Shown: positions 55,501 to 63,818 of the stretch, piece by piece | Layout: each line of letters begins with the position of its first letter | Numbering within the stretch: position 1 is the first letter of the stretch | NCBI RefSeq assembly: GCF_002443255.2 | Contig: NW_019211455.1 | Coordinates: forward strand, 14,055,080 to 14,119,079 | Direction: 5' to 3' | Source: Varroa destructor | Taxonomy: Eukaryota; Arthropoda; Arachnida; Mesostigmata; Varroidae | Length of the DNA stretch: 64,000 nt | Notes under the pieces: generated by a model | Seen by the model: only the letters and a program-made list of their open reading frames with translations | Told to the model about the DNA's origin: nothing | Database searches by the model: none | Translations under genes and position numbers: made by a program

Positions 55501-58500
55501 TTAACGCTTCTAGCTCGGCTCTTCTGTGCTTCTGCATACGCAGTGCAACCAGCAGCGTATATAAGTCCGTCTACCCATCGATCTCCTATCTCGTTGTAGG
55601 CTTCCCGGGCAAGGGCCCCGCAACACGACGCTGCACAAGCACCGATTGAGTGTCGGTACTGGCCGAATATAGCTATCGCTTGCCATAAGACCTTTGCAAA
55701 AGAGAGAAAGCGTTTGGTTAAAGAAAGATAGAACAATTTACAAAAATGTCGGTGTTCATTTTCGTCGGCATTACTTTGGGAGCCGGTACGTAGCCTAAAA
55801 CGCAGCCTACGGACAGCAAACGATCAGGCGGGAGCGCAGACTCTCAGTGATCCAAACCAGTCCGCAAATCCGGTCCAATCTAATATAACCGACGAGCCCT
55901 CTGCACCAATGAGCGTTCTTTCTCTTTCTCTTGAAGCTGTTCCGAAGCTGTATGCTTTTGGCCCGCTGCTGCTCCGGCGATCAGCACCGAATAGTACGAA
56001 TGGAATGTTGCTAAAAAACAATTTCTGCATCGACAACGAGCTTACACGTTTAGATGCATTTAGATGGCGACTGATCCGGAGTCGATCGCCGCTGCTGTCG
56101 ATATGGGCGCCTTACTTTGGTTCGGTTGCCGGTGGATATAGTCCGATCAAGCGACCGCTCGATCTACGCCCACTGGATCGTCGCCAGTGCTCCGCGAGAC
56201 CCTCCGTACGCTCCTACCGGTGTCCGCTCTGCTCTTCAAAACACTTCTACCAGCAAAAGTCTGTTAGGCCGCTAAGTCTGGTTAGCTTATCTTCAGTGTC
56301 ATAGAAAAAAGAAGGGAAACGGTTGCTGGAGAGAAAACTAGCTCGTATCTGTTGTTTACCGCCGTTGTGTCTGAGAGAGGCGTTCTGAACGCTCAGGTGT
56401 CTGTAGTGTGCGTGGCTATGCGAATATACATGAGTAGTCTTCTTAACTGGGTAACCAATTGTAGCAATAGTTTAGCCTAGTCCAAAGAAAAGTCTGAAGC
56501 CCGACAGGAGCCGATTGTGTGCTTCTTGCACGGTTGCGTCCGGATCCATGTGTTGAAAGAGCTTTGCCCTACGTTCTCTGCCTCCTGCTGGTGATGCTGT
56601 TGGTGCGGACCTTACGGCCATCACTCATCCAGAGGCGTGTGGCTAGCAAAACACAGCAGTATAACGACTACTTACTCGGTACTTCTGTGAGATTTAATGC
56701 TTTTGGATTCCACGGCCTCGGAGCAGAACCGATCGACTCTTTCGACTCGAAGTCTTTACCCACTCCACGATATCATAACGAAACCGATAGACAAGCAGCA
56801 CTTGACAGATGAAGCAGGCGAGAACTCTGTCAGAGACAACGAACCAAGAAACGAAGAAGGTCGATGGCGTCACGGGTGTCAAGCAGCAATACTCGGATAA
56901 GACGAAGCGGTACACCGACGTTTTACACGGTACTCACCAAACAATTGAGTGATTCGATGGCAGTTTGCAATCAATACACCCTATAGAACAACACATTGCG
57001 AACTCTCGTTATTCCCGAGAATCTTTAAAGTTTTCAAGATTGCGAAATTGGCTGGAAGCAAACAGAAGCATTAGTTAAGACAAGCGTTTCATGTGAATTG
57101 TTAACGTACATGTACTTCTACAGCTGTATACTTCTGCTTCAATAGGTTCACACCGCTATTTTATATAGGTCAAACTAGTTGTATCTTACTGATTTATGGT
57201 ACGACTAGTGGACAAACTTTCGCAGGTTATTTATGATGAAAGCCATTTTCTCTTAGCCAAAAAGGTGTGTTTGGGGACTGGACATTTGAGAATACATATA
57301 CATTCGGCCCTGTGTCGGCATCGCACTTTGGCAATAGGTCCGCAAACAGGGATGCATCCCTTCGACTGCTGACAAAGGTAAGATGAGAGTGGCATTCATG
57401 TTTGTTTAGGGGGCGGAGAGGCGATCGAGAAAGGTGGGATAGAATCAAGAAGAGTTCTGAAGAAGCGTTTGAGCTCAATTGGGCCCTGGACATTCTACTG
57501 GTCGGAGAATACACACAAAGAGCCATTCTCCCCACCGCATTCTCGCTCCCCCCCCCCTCCGTCTTGTCCTGCCATCGAGAGAGATCGAGAGAGGGGGCGG
57601 GGGGGGGGGTAAATCAATCTTTTTTAGTGCTTCGCATACTGCAAGCTCTTACCACAAAAAGCACCGATGACAACTCGCCGGCATCCAAAGCCCCAGGTGT
57701 GGCGCAGCTCTTTACCTTCTTTTTTGTACGGTGTAGGAGGCTATAAAGGGGGAAAACGGGACAGCGTACCTCATGGGGTAGTGTCCACGAGATAAGCCGC
57801 GTAAAAGCTTTAAGGGATTGTGTGAGGGGCGCGGCGGCTAATTTGCACCGGACGTGCGGGCTGACTGCCCGCGGGCGCTTCAAGAAATGAGAAAGGAAGA
57901 GAAGTAGGACTGATCCAAAGTCGCTGGTGCAATAAATGATCCATTGAGATGCACTATTAGTCTGCGCTTGATGCTGTGCTATTACGTCGCATCTTGCATG
58001 TATCTCACAGTAATAGCATCGATGTTGAACTGTTTCCATGCATCGATCAACAGGCTTTTCTATGGTCCACCAGTTATATATAATAAAAAACGAACGTTCG
58101 CGGTAATAGAAACTACTGAAACTAAATCGAGATGTGTGTGCGCTACGTGCCTGTAGCGTAGGAAGAATGACAGAAAGTCTCAATTGTAGGCTTAGCCAGC
58201 CAAAGCTACTACATAATCTAACTATACGGCGCCTAACGTGAAGCTGGTGTCGATCGTGCAAAGCTTTCAAGCACAATATATTATTGACATACCATTATAA
58301 GAATATGTAATATAATCTGGTGGTGATTCTAACATATAACCCTCAACCGTCTTGCTTTTCGTAAATGATCTTCTAATTATTGCTACCAACGTCGGTGCAT
58401 ATCTGCCAATTTGAAAGCTTCTCTGAGTTAACCCATCCACTCTTCTCGGTATATATAATCGGAATTAGGCGTCGACGCGATGGCTTGGAGAGCCGATCTT

Positions 58501-60399
58501 TTAGTTGAAAGAAACCAGGAGTCGTTGCTTTATGTCCCATACAACCTGTGTAAATATACAAATAATAAAATCCACAGCTATTGATGCATGCAATAGCAGA
58601 AAATCGACCCATGTTGCCAATGAAGCACACTACATATTATATGATACCACGAGAATAACAATCAGTTCCGGCTGGTACTATTAGCAATTCCAACTCGCTC
58701 TCGATCCGGAACGGGCACACTGTGCATTGGACAAGGCTAAAACGAGAGAATAAGAAAATGCTACTGCTTGCCGTACAAGCAAGAGGATGAGGATACGGAC
58801 GCAGTAAAAAATGCACCATCTCCTGATTGCCTGCCTCCTGGCAGAGTCCTGCGTCTACTACCAGCGGCGCACTATCTTTGTACGGTCTGTGGTTCGTTAA
58901 GGGGACCAGGAGGGCGCCGACCGGAGTGCACACGCGTCGGCATGGTGAGCGCTAGTATGCGTCCACCTCGATGCCGTGCGTGTCGAAGCGGTCAAGACAG
59001 TCAAAGCTTTCCGAGACCCCCAAGGCCGGGCAACAGGGGTTCCCCTCTTTCGTGTCCCAGAGTCCACTACTTTAGTCTATCTCTTTTCTCCTTTGCTCTC
59101 TGTGTCGACTTTGTCTATAGTGTACAGCAATGGCAGTGTTCTTGTATATTTCTCGCAGACCCTTCAGCTGTCACGCACTTCTTTTCTCTCTAGTGAAAAG
59201 CGTCCCAACGACACATGCAGTGGGGCTTTATTTTTCCCTCGGTTTTTTCTCAGTTTCTTTCTTTCTTTTTTGGTTTTTGTGCTACTTGGCTGGCTGACTG
59301 GCTGTCGAGGGCTTTATCGGTTCGCCTGCGGCCGGTGTTCTCGGCTGGACGATGCCGTATGCATCGGTGCTCTATGCTCTAAGCGTTATTGGGTTTAAAA
59401 CGGCAAAATACTTGAAGGTGGTTGTTCTTTGATACTGAGTTTTATGCATAGAATACGTGCATAGGCACAGTTTGACGCTTTTGCTGATCGTATGCCAAAA
59501 GCGCACTATGTTGATAGGGCTATGGCAAGTTAAACGCGGCAGGAAAAATCTTGGTCATAAAGGAGTAGTGCGCAACTGTACGAGTGTTTTTGCGGTAAAT
59601 TAAATTTCATACAACGCCACGTTAAGAATATAGTTTAGGAAACTATATATTTAATCTAAAATAATCGTAGTAATGGTAATGATAAAATTGAATAATAATC
59701 ATTTGTGCTTTAATGAAAATTCATACTATCAGTGTAAAACGACAGAGAAACCTGTCCAACTGATAATGATTTAAACAAACACCTTCATGTTCCAGACTGC
59801 CCGTTCGAAAAAGCGAATCTGTACTTTATTAGCTCGAAGTAATTAGAAACCAAATGAGAGACATTAATAAGTAGTAACTTAACTACTCGTATGGTATAAA
59901 TAAAGTGTAAAAAAAATACAATCAATAACAGAAATATATACAGCGTACGCAAAAATCACTTGACAGTTTGAAAGTCTTTTGACACCTCGAAAGGCTTGTT
60001 TTTTTTTCTCTTATTTTTATTACAATTTATTCTCCTACCACGTGAACTGCTAAGTCGGCTGACTCTTACCGAACCCGCTCTATACATTATATAAAAGTAC
60101 GCCTAGTTAACGTTATTTGATCGAAAACGGAATGCTACTACTCACTGGTCCCGTTGGCGTTTCTCGATAGCACCCGGTTGCTGTTTCCGCTTGTCGCGCT
60201 GTTGCTGCCGACCGAGCTCGTGTGATTCAACGCCGCAGGGGCTGAGGCTGCCTGCTGCTGTTGTGGGCAACCCGGACCTGCTGGGCCACCCTGACCGCCC
60301 GCTGCCACGGGGCTACTGGCGGCTAACGGATGCGGAATGCCGGGGCTGGCCCCCAGGGGTCCTCCGCCACGTTCGCCGCCAAACGCTGCCGTCAGAGCC

Positions 60400-60431
<32 letters not shown>

Positions 60432-60983
60432 ATGGTGTTGTGTAAAGTGGGCCCCCGCGGGAGGGCTGCTCTGTTGTCTACCCTGCTGGCCACCAGAGAG
60501 CGTTGGTCCGCCCGGACCCTGCTGGTCGCGATCCCGACCGCCAATGTTAGCACCACCGACGCCGCCGCCGCCGCCGCCACCACCGCTGCTCGAACCTGTC
60601 GAATGTCCCGCAAGGGCTGCAGCAGCAGCTGCTGCCGCGGCTGCTGCGGTTGTTTGCGATGATGATGAGAGGTGGCCGCTATGCGACGTGAGGGACGGTG
60701 GTCCAAGCCCGCCTAGGGACGGCGGAAGTGGCGAGCCGTCGCCGGGATGATGGGTGTTATTGTGTTGCGGACTAGGTGACGAATGGGATGGAGGGGGCGG
60801 AGGGGGAGCCAACGGTGGAAGGCCAAGTGGATGCGTCGGGGGTACGAGCGGACCTACCAGACCGGGTGGCACCAGGCCAGGGGTAACCTGAAGCGCTTGA
60901 GCTGCTTGCGCCTGCGCTTGACTACACTGGTTCAGGTACTCCCGAACCTGCTGCTCCATAGACATGTCACACAGAGCGCGCAC
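845..60983 (-). CDS. nab: NAB-family transcriptional co-regulator, whole gene (8 coding exons)
   Basis: Eight exons on the minus strand join in one frame: 60983-60146, 35886-35785, 28429-28292, 21329-20875, 9840-9619, 2828-2551, 1850-1683 and 1013-845. All introns are GT-AG with phases 1,1,1,0,0,2,2, and the coding length is 789 codons plus stop. The joined product has an N-terminal Q/A/G/P-rich extension (about residues 1-280), NCD1 (about 288-362), a Ser/Asn/Gly/Gln linker, NCD2 (about 545-677) and a C-terminal coiled coil (about 710-789). NAB proteins are nuclear cofactors that bind zinc-finger factors such as EGR/Krox, or Squeeze and Rotund in flies. NCD1 mediates binding and multimerisation, and NCD2 mediates repression. 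Vertebrate NABs are near 500 residues, so this product is long, mainly because of exon 1. Family membership rests on near-identical NCD1 motifs ([36 protein letters not shown]). Upstream exons beyond the window remain possible. Confidence 0.93.
1014..1682 (-). other. nab intron 7
   Basis: A 669-nt intron of phase 2, donor GTAGGT and acceptor TATTTCTATAG. The open frame that reads upstream from exon 8 to about 1189 is intronic. No repeats or nested gene were recognised. Confidence 0.8.
1683..1850 (-). CDS. nab: nab exon 7: spacer and start of the C-terminal coiled coil
   Basis: This 168-nt exon runs from an acceptor ending GATCTAAG to a GTAGGT donor, with phase 2 at both ends. It encodes [20 protein letters not shown] and then [20 protein letters not shown] and [15 protein letters not shown]. 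The SKRARAAE segment is a possible nuclear localisation signal. The charged last third is strongly helical and runs straight into exon 8. The acceptor has a weak pyrimidine tract, so the exact 5' edge is less certain than for the other exons, but it is the AG that gives the right phase after exon 6. No stop interrupts the joined frame. Confidence 0.82.
1851..2550 (-). other. nab intron 6
   Basis: A 700-nt intron of phase 2 with donor GTAAGT and a weak acceptor GATCTAAG. It is AT-rich and holds nothing else recognisable. Confidence 0.78.
2551..2828 (-). CDS. nab: nab exon 6: core of NCD2
   Basis: This 278-nt exon begins after CGTTTCCAG and ends AAG-AC at GTAAGT (phase 2). It encodes [23 protein letters not shown], then a Lys/Ser/Ala-rich stretch, then [13 protein letters not shown] and [19 protein letters not shown]. 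These match the NAB2/NCD2 signature (NDDDPHKEEEIRKYSAIYG... LTVNEAAAQLC... ALLTRRDELFALARQ in human NAB1). NCD2 represses target promoters and in vertebrates works with the CHD4/NuRD complex. Between AIY and YEL this protein has a longer, low-complexity segment where human NAB1 has a compact RFDSKRKDGKHLTLHEL-type stretch. The frame terminates at TAA six bases past the donor's G, so the exon must be spliced to exon 7. Confidence 0.95.
2829..9618 (-). other. nab intron 5
   Basis: A 6.8-kb phase-0 intron. It holds a GCA/GTA trinucleotide tract at 7130-7168, a GC-richer block at 8450-9170 with a 191-codon minus-strand open frame and overlapping plus-strand frames, and a short copy of a dispersed 22-base sequence near 3800. 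No domain is recognisable in any open frame, so I call no nested gene. Confidence 0.75.
7130..7168. repeat. GCA/GTA trinucleotide tract
   Basis: About six GCA units pass into about five GTA units within intron 5. No coding role. Confidence 0.85.
9619..9840 (-). CDS. nab: nab exon 5: start of NCD2
   Basis: This 222-nt exon has phase 0 at both ends. The acceptor is CGTTATTCAG and the donor GTGAGT follows AAA-GAA-ATG-GAG. The first half is a Gly/Ser spacer ([15 protein letters not shown]). The second half, [41 protein letters not shown], has the helical spacing of the N-terminal part of NAB conserved domain 2, where vertebrate proteins carry a similar Leu-rich helix followed by a KK-L segment. 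NCD2 is the repression domain and continues in exon 6. The open frame upstream of the acceptor (a hydrophobic run) is intron and should not be read as a signal peptide. Confidence 0.88.
9841..20874 (-). other. nab intron 4
   Basis: An 11-kb phase-0 intron, mostly AT-rich. A (TA)n tract joined to a poly(A) tract lies at 10004-10043. A GC-richer block at about 19330-20170 has short overlapping frames on both strands and no recognised domain. The rest shows nothing I can assign. Confidence 0.75.
10004..10043. repeat. (TA)n followed by poly(A) tract
   Basis: About seven TA units run directly into 27 A residues, then GA7. The A tract reads on the plus strand, opposite to nab. It could be a retroposon tail or simple slippage; no element body was recognised to its left. 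Confidence 0.85.
20875..21329 (-). CDS. nab: nab exon 4: low-complexity linker between NCD1 and NCD2
   Basis: This 455-nt exon begins after TCTCATTTCAG and ends CTC-CAG-CAG at GTGAGT (phase 0). The first residues, A-MFQSPL, continue the NCD1 tail as in flies (NPALFQ-type). Next come a Gly/Ser/Pro-rich part, a stretch of about 35 residues that is nearly all Ser and Asn, the segment [20 protein letters not shown], and a Gln-rich part near [20 protein letters not shown]. The Asn/Ser tract is encoded by mixed AAC/AAT and AGT/AGC codons, so it is a protein-level tract and not a pure microsatellite. No folded domain is visible. The KR-containing segment could be a weak nuclear signal. In the unspliced transcript the frame stays open about 50 codons past the donor. 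Confidence 0.9.
22489..22528. repeat. (TA)20 microsatellite
   Basis: An uninterrupted TA dinucleotide run inside intron 3. Confidence 0.95.
25007..25023. repeat. T17 homopolymer
   Basis: A run of 17 T in intron 3. Confidence 0.9.
28292..28429 (-). CDS. nab: nab exon 3: second half of NCD1
   Basis: This 138-nt exon has an acceptor ending TTTTCTAG and a GTGAGT donor. It encodes [19 protein letters not shown] and then [27 protein letters not shown]. This is the most conserved part of the NAB family and is almost residue-for-residue the vertebrate and insect sequence. NCD1 forms a helical multimer and contacts the R1-type inhibitory region of EGR factors and related zinc-finger partners. The exon begins in phase 1, completing Gly from exon 2, and ends in phase 1, completing Ala (NPA) with exon 4. 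The open frame extending upstream past the acceptor (HDFLGG) is intron sequence. This exon alone identifies the gene. Confidence 0.97.
28430..35784 (-). other. nab intron 2
   Basis: A 7.4-kb phase-1 intron. The 30180-31560 part is GC-richer with CTG/CAG-like runs and short frames on both strands. A 16-bp-stem hairpin lies at 35004-35043. A (TA)n tract is near 33641-33664. No nested gene was recognised. Confidence 0.75.
35004..35043. repeat. Hairpin with 16-bp stem
   Basis: CACACTTACACATGTA (35004-35019) pairs with TACATGTGTGAGTGTG (35028-35043) across an 8-base loop. The single non-Watson-Crick position is T-G on the plus strand. It sits in intron 2, about 740 bases past the donor of exon 2. 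Confidence 0.65.
35785..35886 (-). CDS. nab: nab exon 2: first half of NCD1
   Basis: This 102-nt exon lies between an acceptor (CTTTTCAG) and a GTAAGC donor. It encodes [20 protein letters not shown] and then [12 protein letters not shown], ending with one G that completes a Gly codon in exon 3. The [17 protein letters not shown] pattern is the start of the NAB conserved domain 1 and aligns with human NAB1 ([24 protein letters not shown]). An ATG at 35881-35879 lies five bases inside the exon, in frame, with G at -3, and could begin a 508-residue isoform of ordinary NAB length. The phase-1 upstream junction gives an Ile codon with exon 1. The exon is too short and too late-starting to stand out as an open frame; I found it by the conserved motif. 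Confidence 0.95.
38260..38880 (-). promoter_or_regulatory. GC-rich block, possible internal promoter of a short nab isoform
   Basis: This stretch is clearly richer in G, C and CpG than the surrounding intron and has overlapping open frames on both strands with no recognised domain. It lies about 2.4-3 kb upstream (in the nab sense) of exon 2, whose in-frame ATG would give a 508-residue NAB, the usual family length. No TATA box or initiator could be assigned, so the role is inference from composition and position. Confidence 0.25.
39182..39202. repeat. GA dinucleotide tract
   Basis: A (GA)n tract with one interruption, next to a GC-rich block. GA tracts bind GAGA-factor-type proteins in insects and are common near promoters. 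No direct evidence of function here. Confidence 0.8.
40400..40465 (-). repeat. Candidate tRNA-derived SINE head
   Basis: On the minus strand, TAGCTTAGCGG (40457-40447) fits the pol III A box (TRGCNNAGYGG). GCTTCGAATCC (40416-40406) is one base from the B box (GGTTCGANTCC). The 41-base start-to-start distance is that of a tRNA. The acceptor and T stems do not pair, so it is not a functional tRNA gene. A SINE fragment or a chance match are both possible. Confidence 0.35.
40704..40748 (+). repeat. Candidate tRNA-like A box joined to a (TA)n tract
   Basis: GTAGCGTAGTGG at 40711-40722 is a perfect A-box match and is preceded by GCCATAT, as in tRNA-derived SINEs. The element is interrupted at once by a (TA)n run at about 40730-40747, so no B box can be judged. 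It lies about 250 bases from a similar sequence on the other strand. Confidence 0.3.
44158..44974 (-). pseudogene. Decayed mariner-type (DD34D) transposase
   Basis: On the minus strand, fragments in shifting frames follow the order of a mariner transposase. An ATG at 44974 opens an N-terminal piece. GDLNVNDAP (near 44840) matches the GDFxVxDAPRSGRP region. [14 protein letters not shown] (near 44620) matches the ISGDEKWxxYDN block. [20 protein letters not shown] (44414-44355) matches [20 protein letters not shown]. After a frameshift, [19 protein letters not shown] matches PYSPDLAPSDYHLFRSLQNS. The second and third catalytic Asp positions are still visible (YDSA and PLDY), while the first is altered (GREEK). 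The relic has at least five in-frame stops and several frameshifts and is about 820 bp against roughly 1035 bp for an intact frame. It is dead and old. I could not place its inverted terminal repeats. Confidence 0.85.
45199..45891 (+). other. Unassigned 230-codon open frame in intron 1
   Basis: This is the longest open frame outside the nab exons. Its translation is Ser/Thr/Arg-rich with no recognisable domain, signal or repeat, and ends in a short hydrophobic part. The minus strand over the middle (45409-45711) is open too, as expected in a GC-richer block. It starts about 230 bases from the mariner relic but does not resemble a transposase. I treat it as probably non-coding. Confidence 0.15.
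46000..46030. repeat. GTT/GTC trinucleotide tract
   Basis: An imperfect (GTY)n run of about ten units in intron 1. Confidence 0.75.
54482..54497. repeat. C16 homopolymer
   Basis: A run of 16 C in intron 1, followed by A5. Long C runs are prone to length errors in sequencing. Confidence 0.9.
54783..54828. repeat. 46-base foldback palindrome
   Basis: The arms AAAAAATAAGCACC (54783-54796) and GGTGCTTATTTTTT (54815-54828) are perfect complements. The 18 bases between them also pair, apart from three positions that are G-T or T-G on the plus strand. The whole is a 23-bp arm palindrome with no loop. It could be a MITE remnant or a stem in a plus-strand RNA. Confidence 0.7.
57548..57609. repeat. 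C10 and G11 runs in opposite sense
   Basis: A run of ten C (57548-57557) and a run of eleven G (57599-57609) lie about 41 bases apart, with a GAGAGA-rich spacer. They could pair as a hairpin or form G-quadruplex-like structures. Confidence 0.85.
60146..60983 (-). CDS. nab: nab exon 1: low-complexity N-terminal extension
   Basis: This 838-nt exon follows an acceptor (TATTCTAG) and ends at a GTGAGT donor leaving phase 1. It stays open for 279 codons. The first ATG is at 60965-60963 (GACATGT context) and a second is two codons later. The product begins [14 protein letters not shown] and then a Q/A-rich stretch, followed by Pro/Leu-rich sequence, about 11 Ala, about 8 Gly, about 11 Gln after HisHis, and Ser/Asn-rich sequence. 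There is no folded domain that I recognise. The exon joins exon 2 in frame (ACC-A | TC-GCG-ATG). The codon before the acceptor junction is TAG, so either the ATG here starts the protein or a coding exon beyond 61 kb joins in phase 0. Coding status is well supported by the open length and clean splice sites. Membership in nab rests on strand, order and phase, not on homology of this segment. Confidence 0.72.
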
Positions 60984-62455
60984 CTAGAATAGAATAAAGC
61001 CAAAATTAAATAAAAGCCAAAAAATATGACAAGATATCCACAGATTCGCACAAAGGAGGAAAGGGACGTTGGTACCAACGGAACAATATGATTTATATTA
61101 TTATTATGATTGTACGGTGGAAATGTGTCACTTGTTTACCGAGCGGAAATGTAGGTCGCTCTTTACACGAACAACCTTTCCGTACCTTAGATTGTTTATG
61201 TAAGGAGCGGACGCATTGCAAGACAGTACTTGTCTACTTTTATTTGACAGCTATTCATCATAGCATTTACGTATATTGTGAGTTGTTTTATAAAAAATTC
61301 CAGTCTCCCTAAAGGTGCCTTGATTTCTAATTCATCTTATGTTAATAACAGAAATGCAATAGCTCTTTTACAGTACCCATGTTAAAATGTTCTTCTGCTA
61401 TTCAAGCCGTTTACACTCATTATCTTTTCTTAGTTGCCTGAAGTTATCTCTGACCGTCTCTGTGTATGCTAAGCCCAAATCCTTCGGCCGTTGTTTTTAC
61501 GTCGCAAAAGAGTCGTATAAAAAAAATTTTCTACGCTTCAAGGTTTATTAGAATCGCGTATACGTAAAGTGTCACTCATGCAAAACCTGTTCTATTCGTC
61601 GAAACCCTGATCTTATCTTATATATGGGTAATAAATCTGATATAATATCTTATATAATAATATGGGTAAGCATAACGCGATAATATATGTGGGTCAAATA
61701 TAGGAAAGGCAAAAACTTTCCGCAAGAATCTTTCCGACAGTGTTGTACTACAGGAAAGTAGGTCACGTATGACCGGCATCGACTGCAACTTGCGTGAACT
61801 TGCGTAGCTCCTCTGAGAACTGTTACATCGAAAAGCTGTTACGTTTAACTTCTAATGAAAAAGTAATTGCTCATCCATTTTTTGAGAACAATAAACTACT
61901 ATTTCTCACGTTCTCCATATATCACACTTAGGAAGTTATTTCTGTATTCCCTCCCTTTTAACAGCCCTTTCACTGAGCACCCACACATGTGTAATGTTGA
62001 GTACGTTAAAGACAATTTCAAACCAATGCTTCACCAAGTAGACGCTGTGGTGTCTATTTAAGGAGGCATATATAGAACAAACAATCAGATTATGCTTTGT
62101 TTCAAGGCTAAAAAACATACTGTGTAAGTTGTCAGATCGAACCGGGTCGGTGCTGGTTATAGCCTCCAACCTGATAACTGTATTGCGGCTAGAATTAGGG
62201 GTGTACGATATTAATTAGGCGCTTTAAACTCTTTAATGTAAGGTCTCTTTAAAACGCCAGATTTGACTACACTTTTTAATAAATCATTGTAGTGCTAGAG
62301 CTTAAAAATGGTTCATAAAAAATGAAGTTCGGTTTTAAACAAATTTTAATTATTTATTTTATAATTGTTACACATTTTTCATTGTTTAATGCAGCACCTC
62401 TTGCGCACACTGAGTTCCTTGAAGGCATCAGTTTCTACTGGGCACCCGCGGCCAG

Positions 62456-62528
62456 TAGCGCCATCTAGCCACTGGGAGTGGAACTATACTTAAGAAACTT
62501 TGGTCCCAAACCACAGATGGCGCTGTGG
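62456..62528. promoter_or_regulatory. Pair of CTCF-like motifs
   Basis: On the minus strand, GTGGCTAGATGGCGCTA (62472-62456) resembles the CTCF core. On the plus strand, CCACAGATGGCGCTG (62511-62525) does too. The shared AGATGGCGCT core makes a 10-bp inverted repeat about 48 bases apart. CTCF is conserved in arthropods; binding here is not shown. Confidence 0.35.
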
Positions 62529-63731
62529 TTTTACGCGCGACTCTCTTCTATAGAAATTTACAGAGTGGACATGAATCGAACAAGATACACGAATGCTTAA
62601 TACGAATAGTTAGAGACTGATTCTCATGGAAATAAATTTACCTGATTATGTATGTATGACACGTCTCCAATAGTAATACGGCTTAATTTTTGAGACTAGT
62701 AAAAGAGGCGTTGTTTAATAAGGGCAGTCGACAATCCGCTAGTTTATAGATATGATTAGTTTATAAAAAAACCTGTGTTTTTGTCAATAATGTAATAGCT
62801 AAGTTGTTCGATAGAAATGTTTTCAAATTAGGTTTGTGTGCAACATTAGCTCATGGGACAGAAGATATAAGGTGTAATTTACTCTTTCGAAGTCTCTTTA
62901 TAGCAAATTGCGCTGTCTATTTTCCCACCTTTACGCACCAGCTACTCATAAATTAGGGGAGGTACACAGAGTAAGACTATTCGCATGAAAATTAGCATAA
63001 ATATATGGTTTCTTTTAGACTATTTTCTGAATTATTTTGAGAGGAAATTACGTATCGAGATGTAGCTGCCCAAATAAATTGGCTTTGACCTCCGCCGTTC
63101 TATTACACAAGATCCTGTGCGGATATGAGTTGTCAGGCGTGGAATGTGTACCCAGGCACGACCAATAACCGTAAACTAGGCTGAGGGCTGCTACTTGTCA
63201 GGCCTTTGAGTAAGATTAGGTCTACCACACAGGATGCTTTTCGCAGCTATACTTAATCCGGTTAGTTCATGGTTGTTTCTGTCGATATAAAATGTGAAAA
63301 GTTCTTATTTCGAGTTCCTATTTTCGAGCTCCCAGTACCCCATATACTCAAATCCTATTACTTCTACGGCCACTATCAAATATATTCTCAAAAGTTTAAA
63401 AATCCTTATATATGGGAAGACTGTGTACTGGCGGCGAAAGCCGACGCGGCGGTTAATTGGGAACGCCCTTGTCGCAAATTCCGATCTTAAAAGTCTTCGG
63501 GGTCTTCGTTCAATATCTTAGCGGCTCGAGCCGCAGAGTAAAGCTGCGGCGATGCCGTCAATACGCTACCTTCGCTGGTTCGTGCTTATAAAACCTTGGT
63601 TTATAGCTATCAACATGCGAGCAGACCAGAAACCTTTGCCAAAGACCAATGAAATTTTAGCAGCTTCGTTAGGTCCCTTCTAGCAGCACAACTGCGACTA
63701 ACCTCTCATTGGCCGATTTATGCATGCACTT

Positions 63732-63805
63732 GTGGCGCCCTCTGGTCACCGCGTTTGGAGATACGAGTTCGGCAAGTTCCAAAAAACCTCCACCGGGGGC
63801 GCTGC
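63732..63805. promoter_or_regulatory. Second pair of CTCF-like motifs
   Basis: On the minus strand, GGTGACCAGAGGGCGCCA (63750-63732) closely follows the CTCF consensus core CCAGGGGGCGCTA. On the plus strand, CCACCGGGGGCGCTG (about 63790-63804) is one base shorter than CCACCAGGGGGCGCT. The orientation (minus, then plus) and spacing resemble the pair 1.2 kb to the left. Confidence 0.35.
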
Positions 63806-63818
63806 CGGCCGGCCGGCC
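63803..63818. repeat. (GGCC)4-type tract
   Basis: A short self-complementary GGCC repeat directly beside a CTCF-like motif. Confidence 0.8.

Larger units (their letters stand above)
35887..60145 (-). other. nab intron 1 (24 kb)
   Basis: Phase-1 intron between the N-terminal extension exon and NCD1. It contains a mariner relic (44158-44974), tRNA-like SINE candidates (40400-40760), a 46-base palindrome (54783-54828), long C and G runs (47120-47136, 54482-54497, 57548-57609), a GA tract (39182-39202), and GC-richer blocks at about 36900-37450, 38260-38880, 45200-46100, 47000-48200, 53050-54500, 55450-57900 and 58750-59400. None of the open frames in those blocks shows a domain I recognise. Its length would suit an intron carrying enhancers or alternative promoters. 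Confidence 0.65.

Noticed and set aside
57614..58276. 220-codon minus-strand open frame as a gene
   Set aside because: The translation is Cys/Arg/Ser-rich without recognisable motifs, and part of it crosses homopolymer and purine-rich sequence; likely chance.
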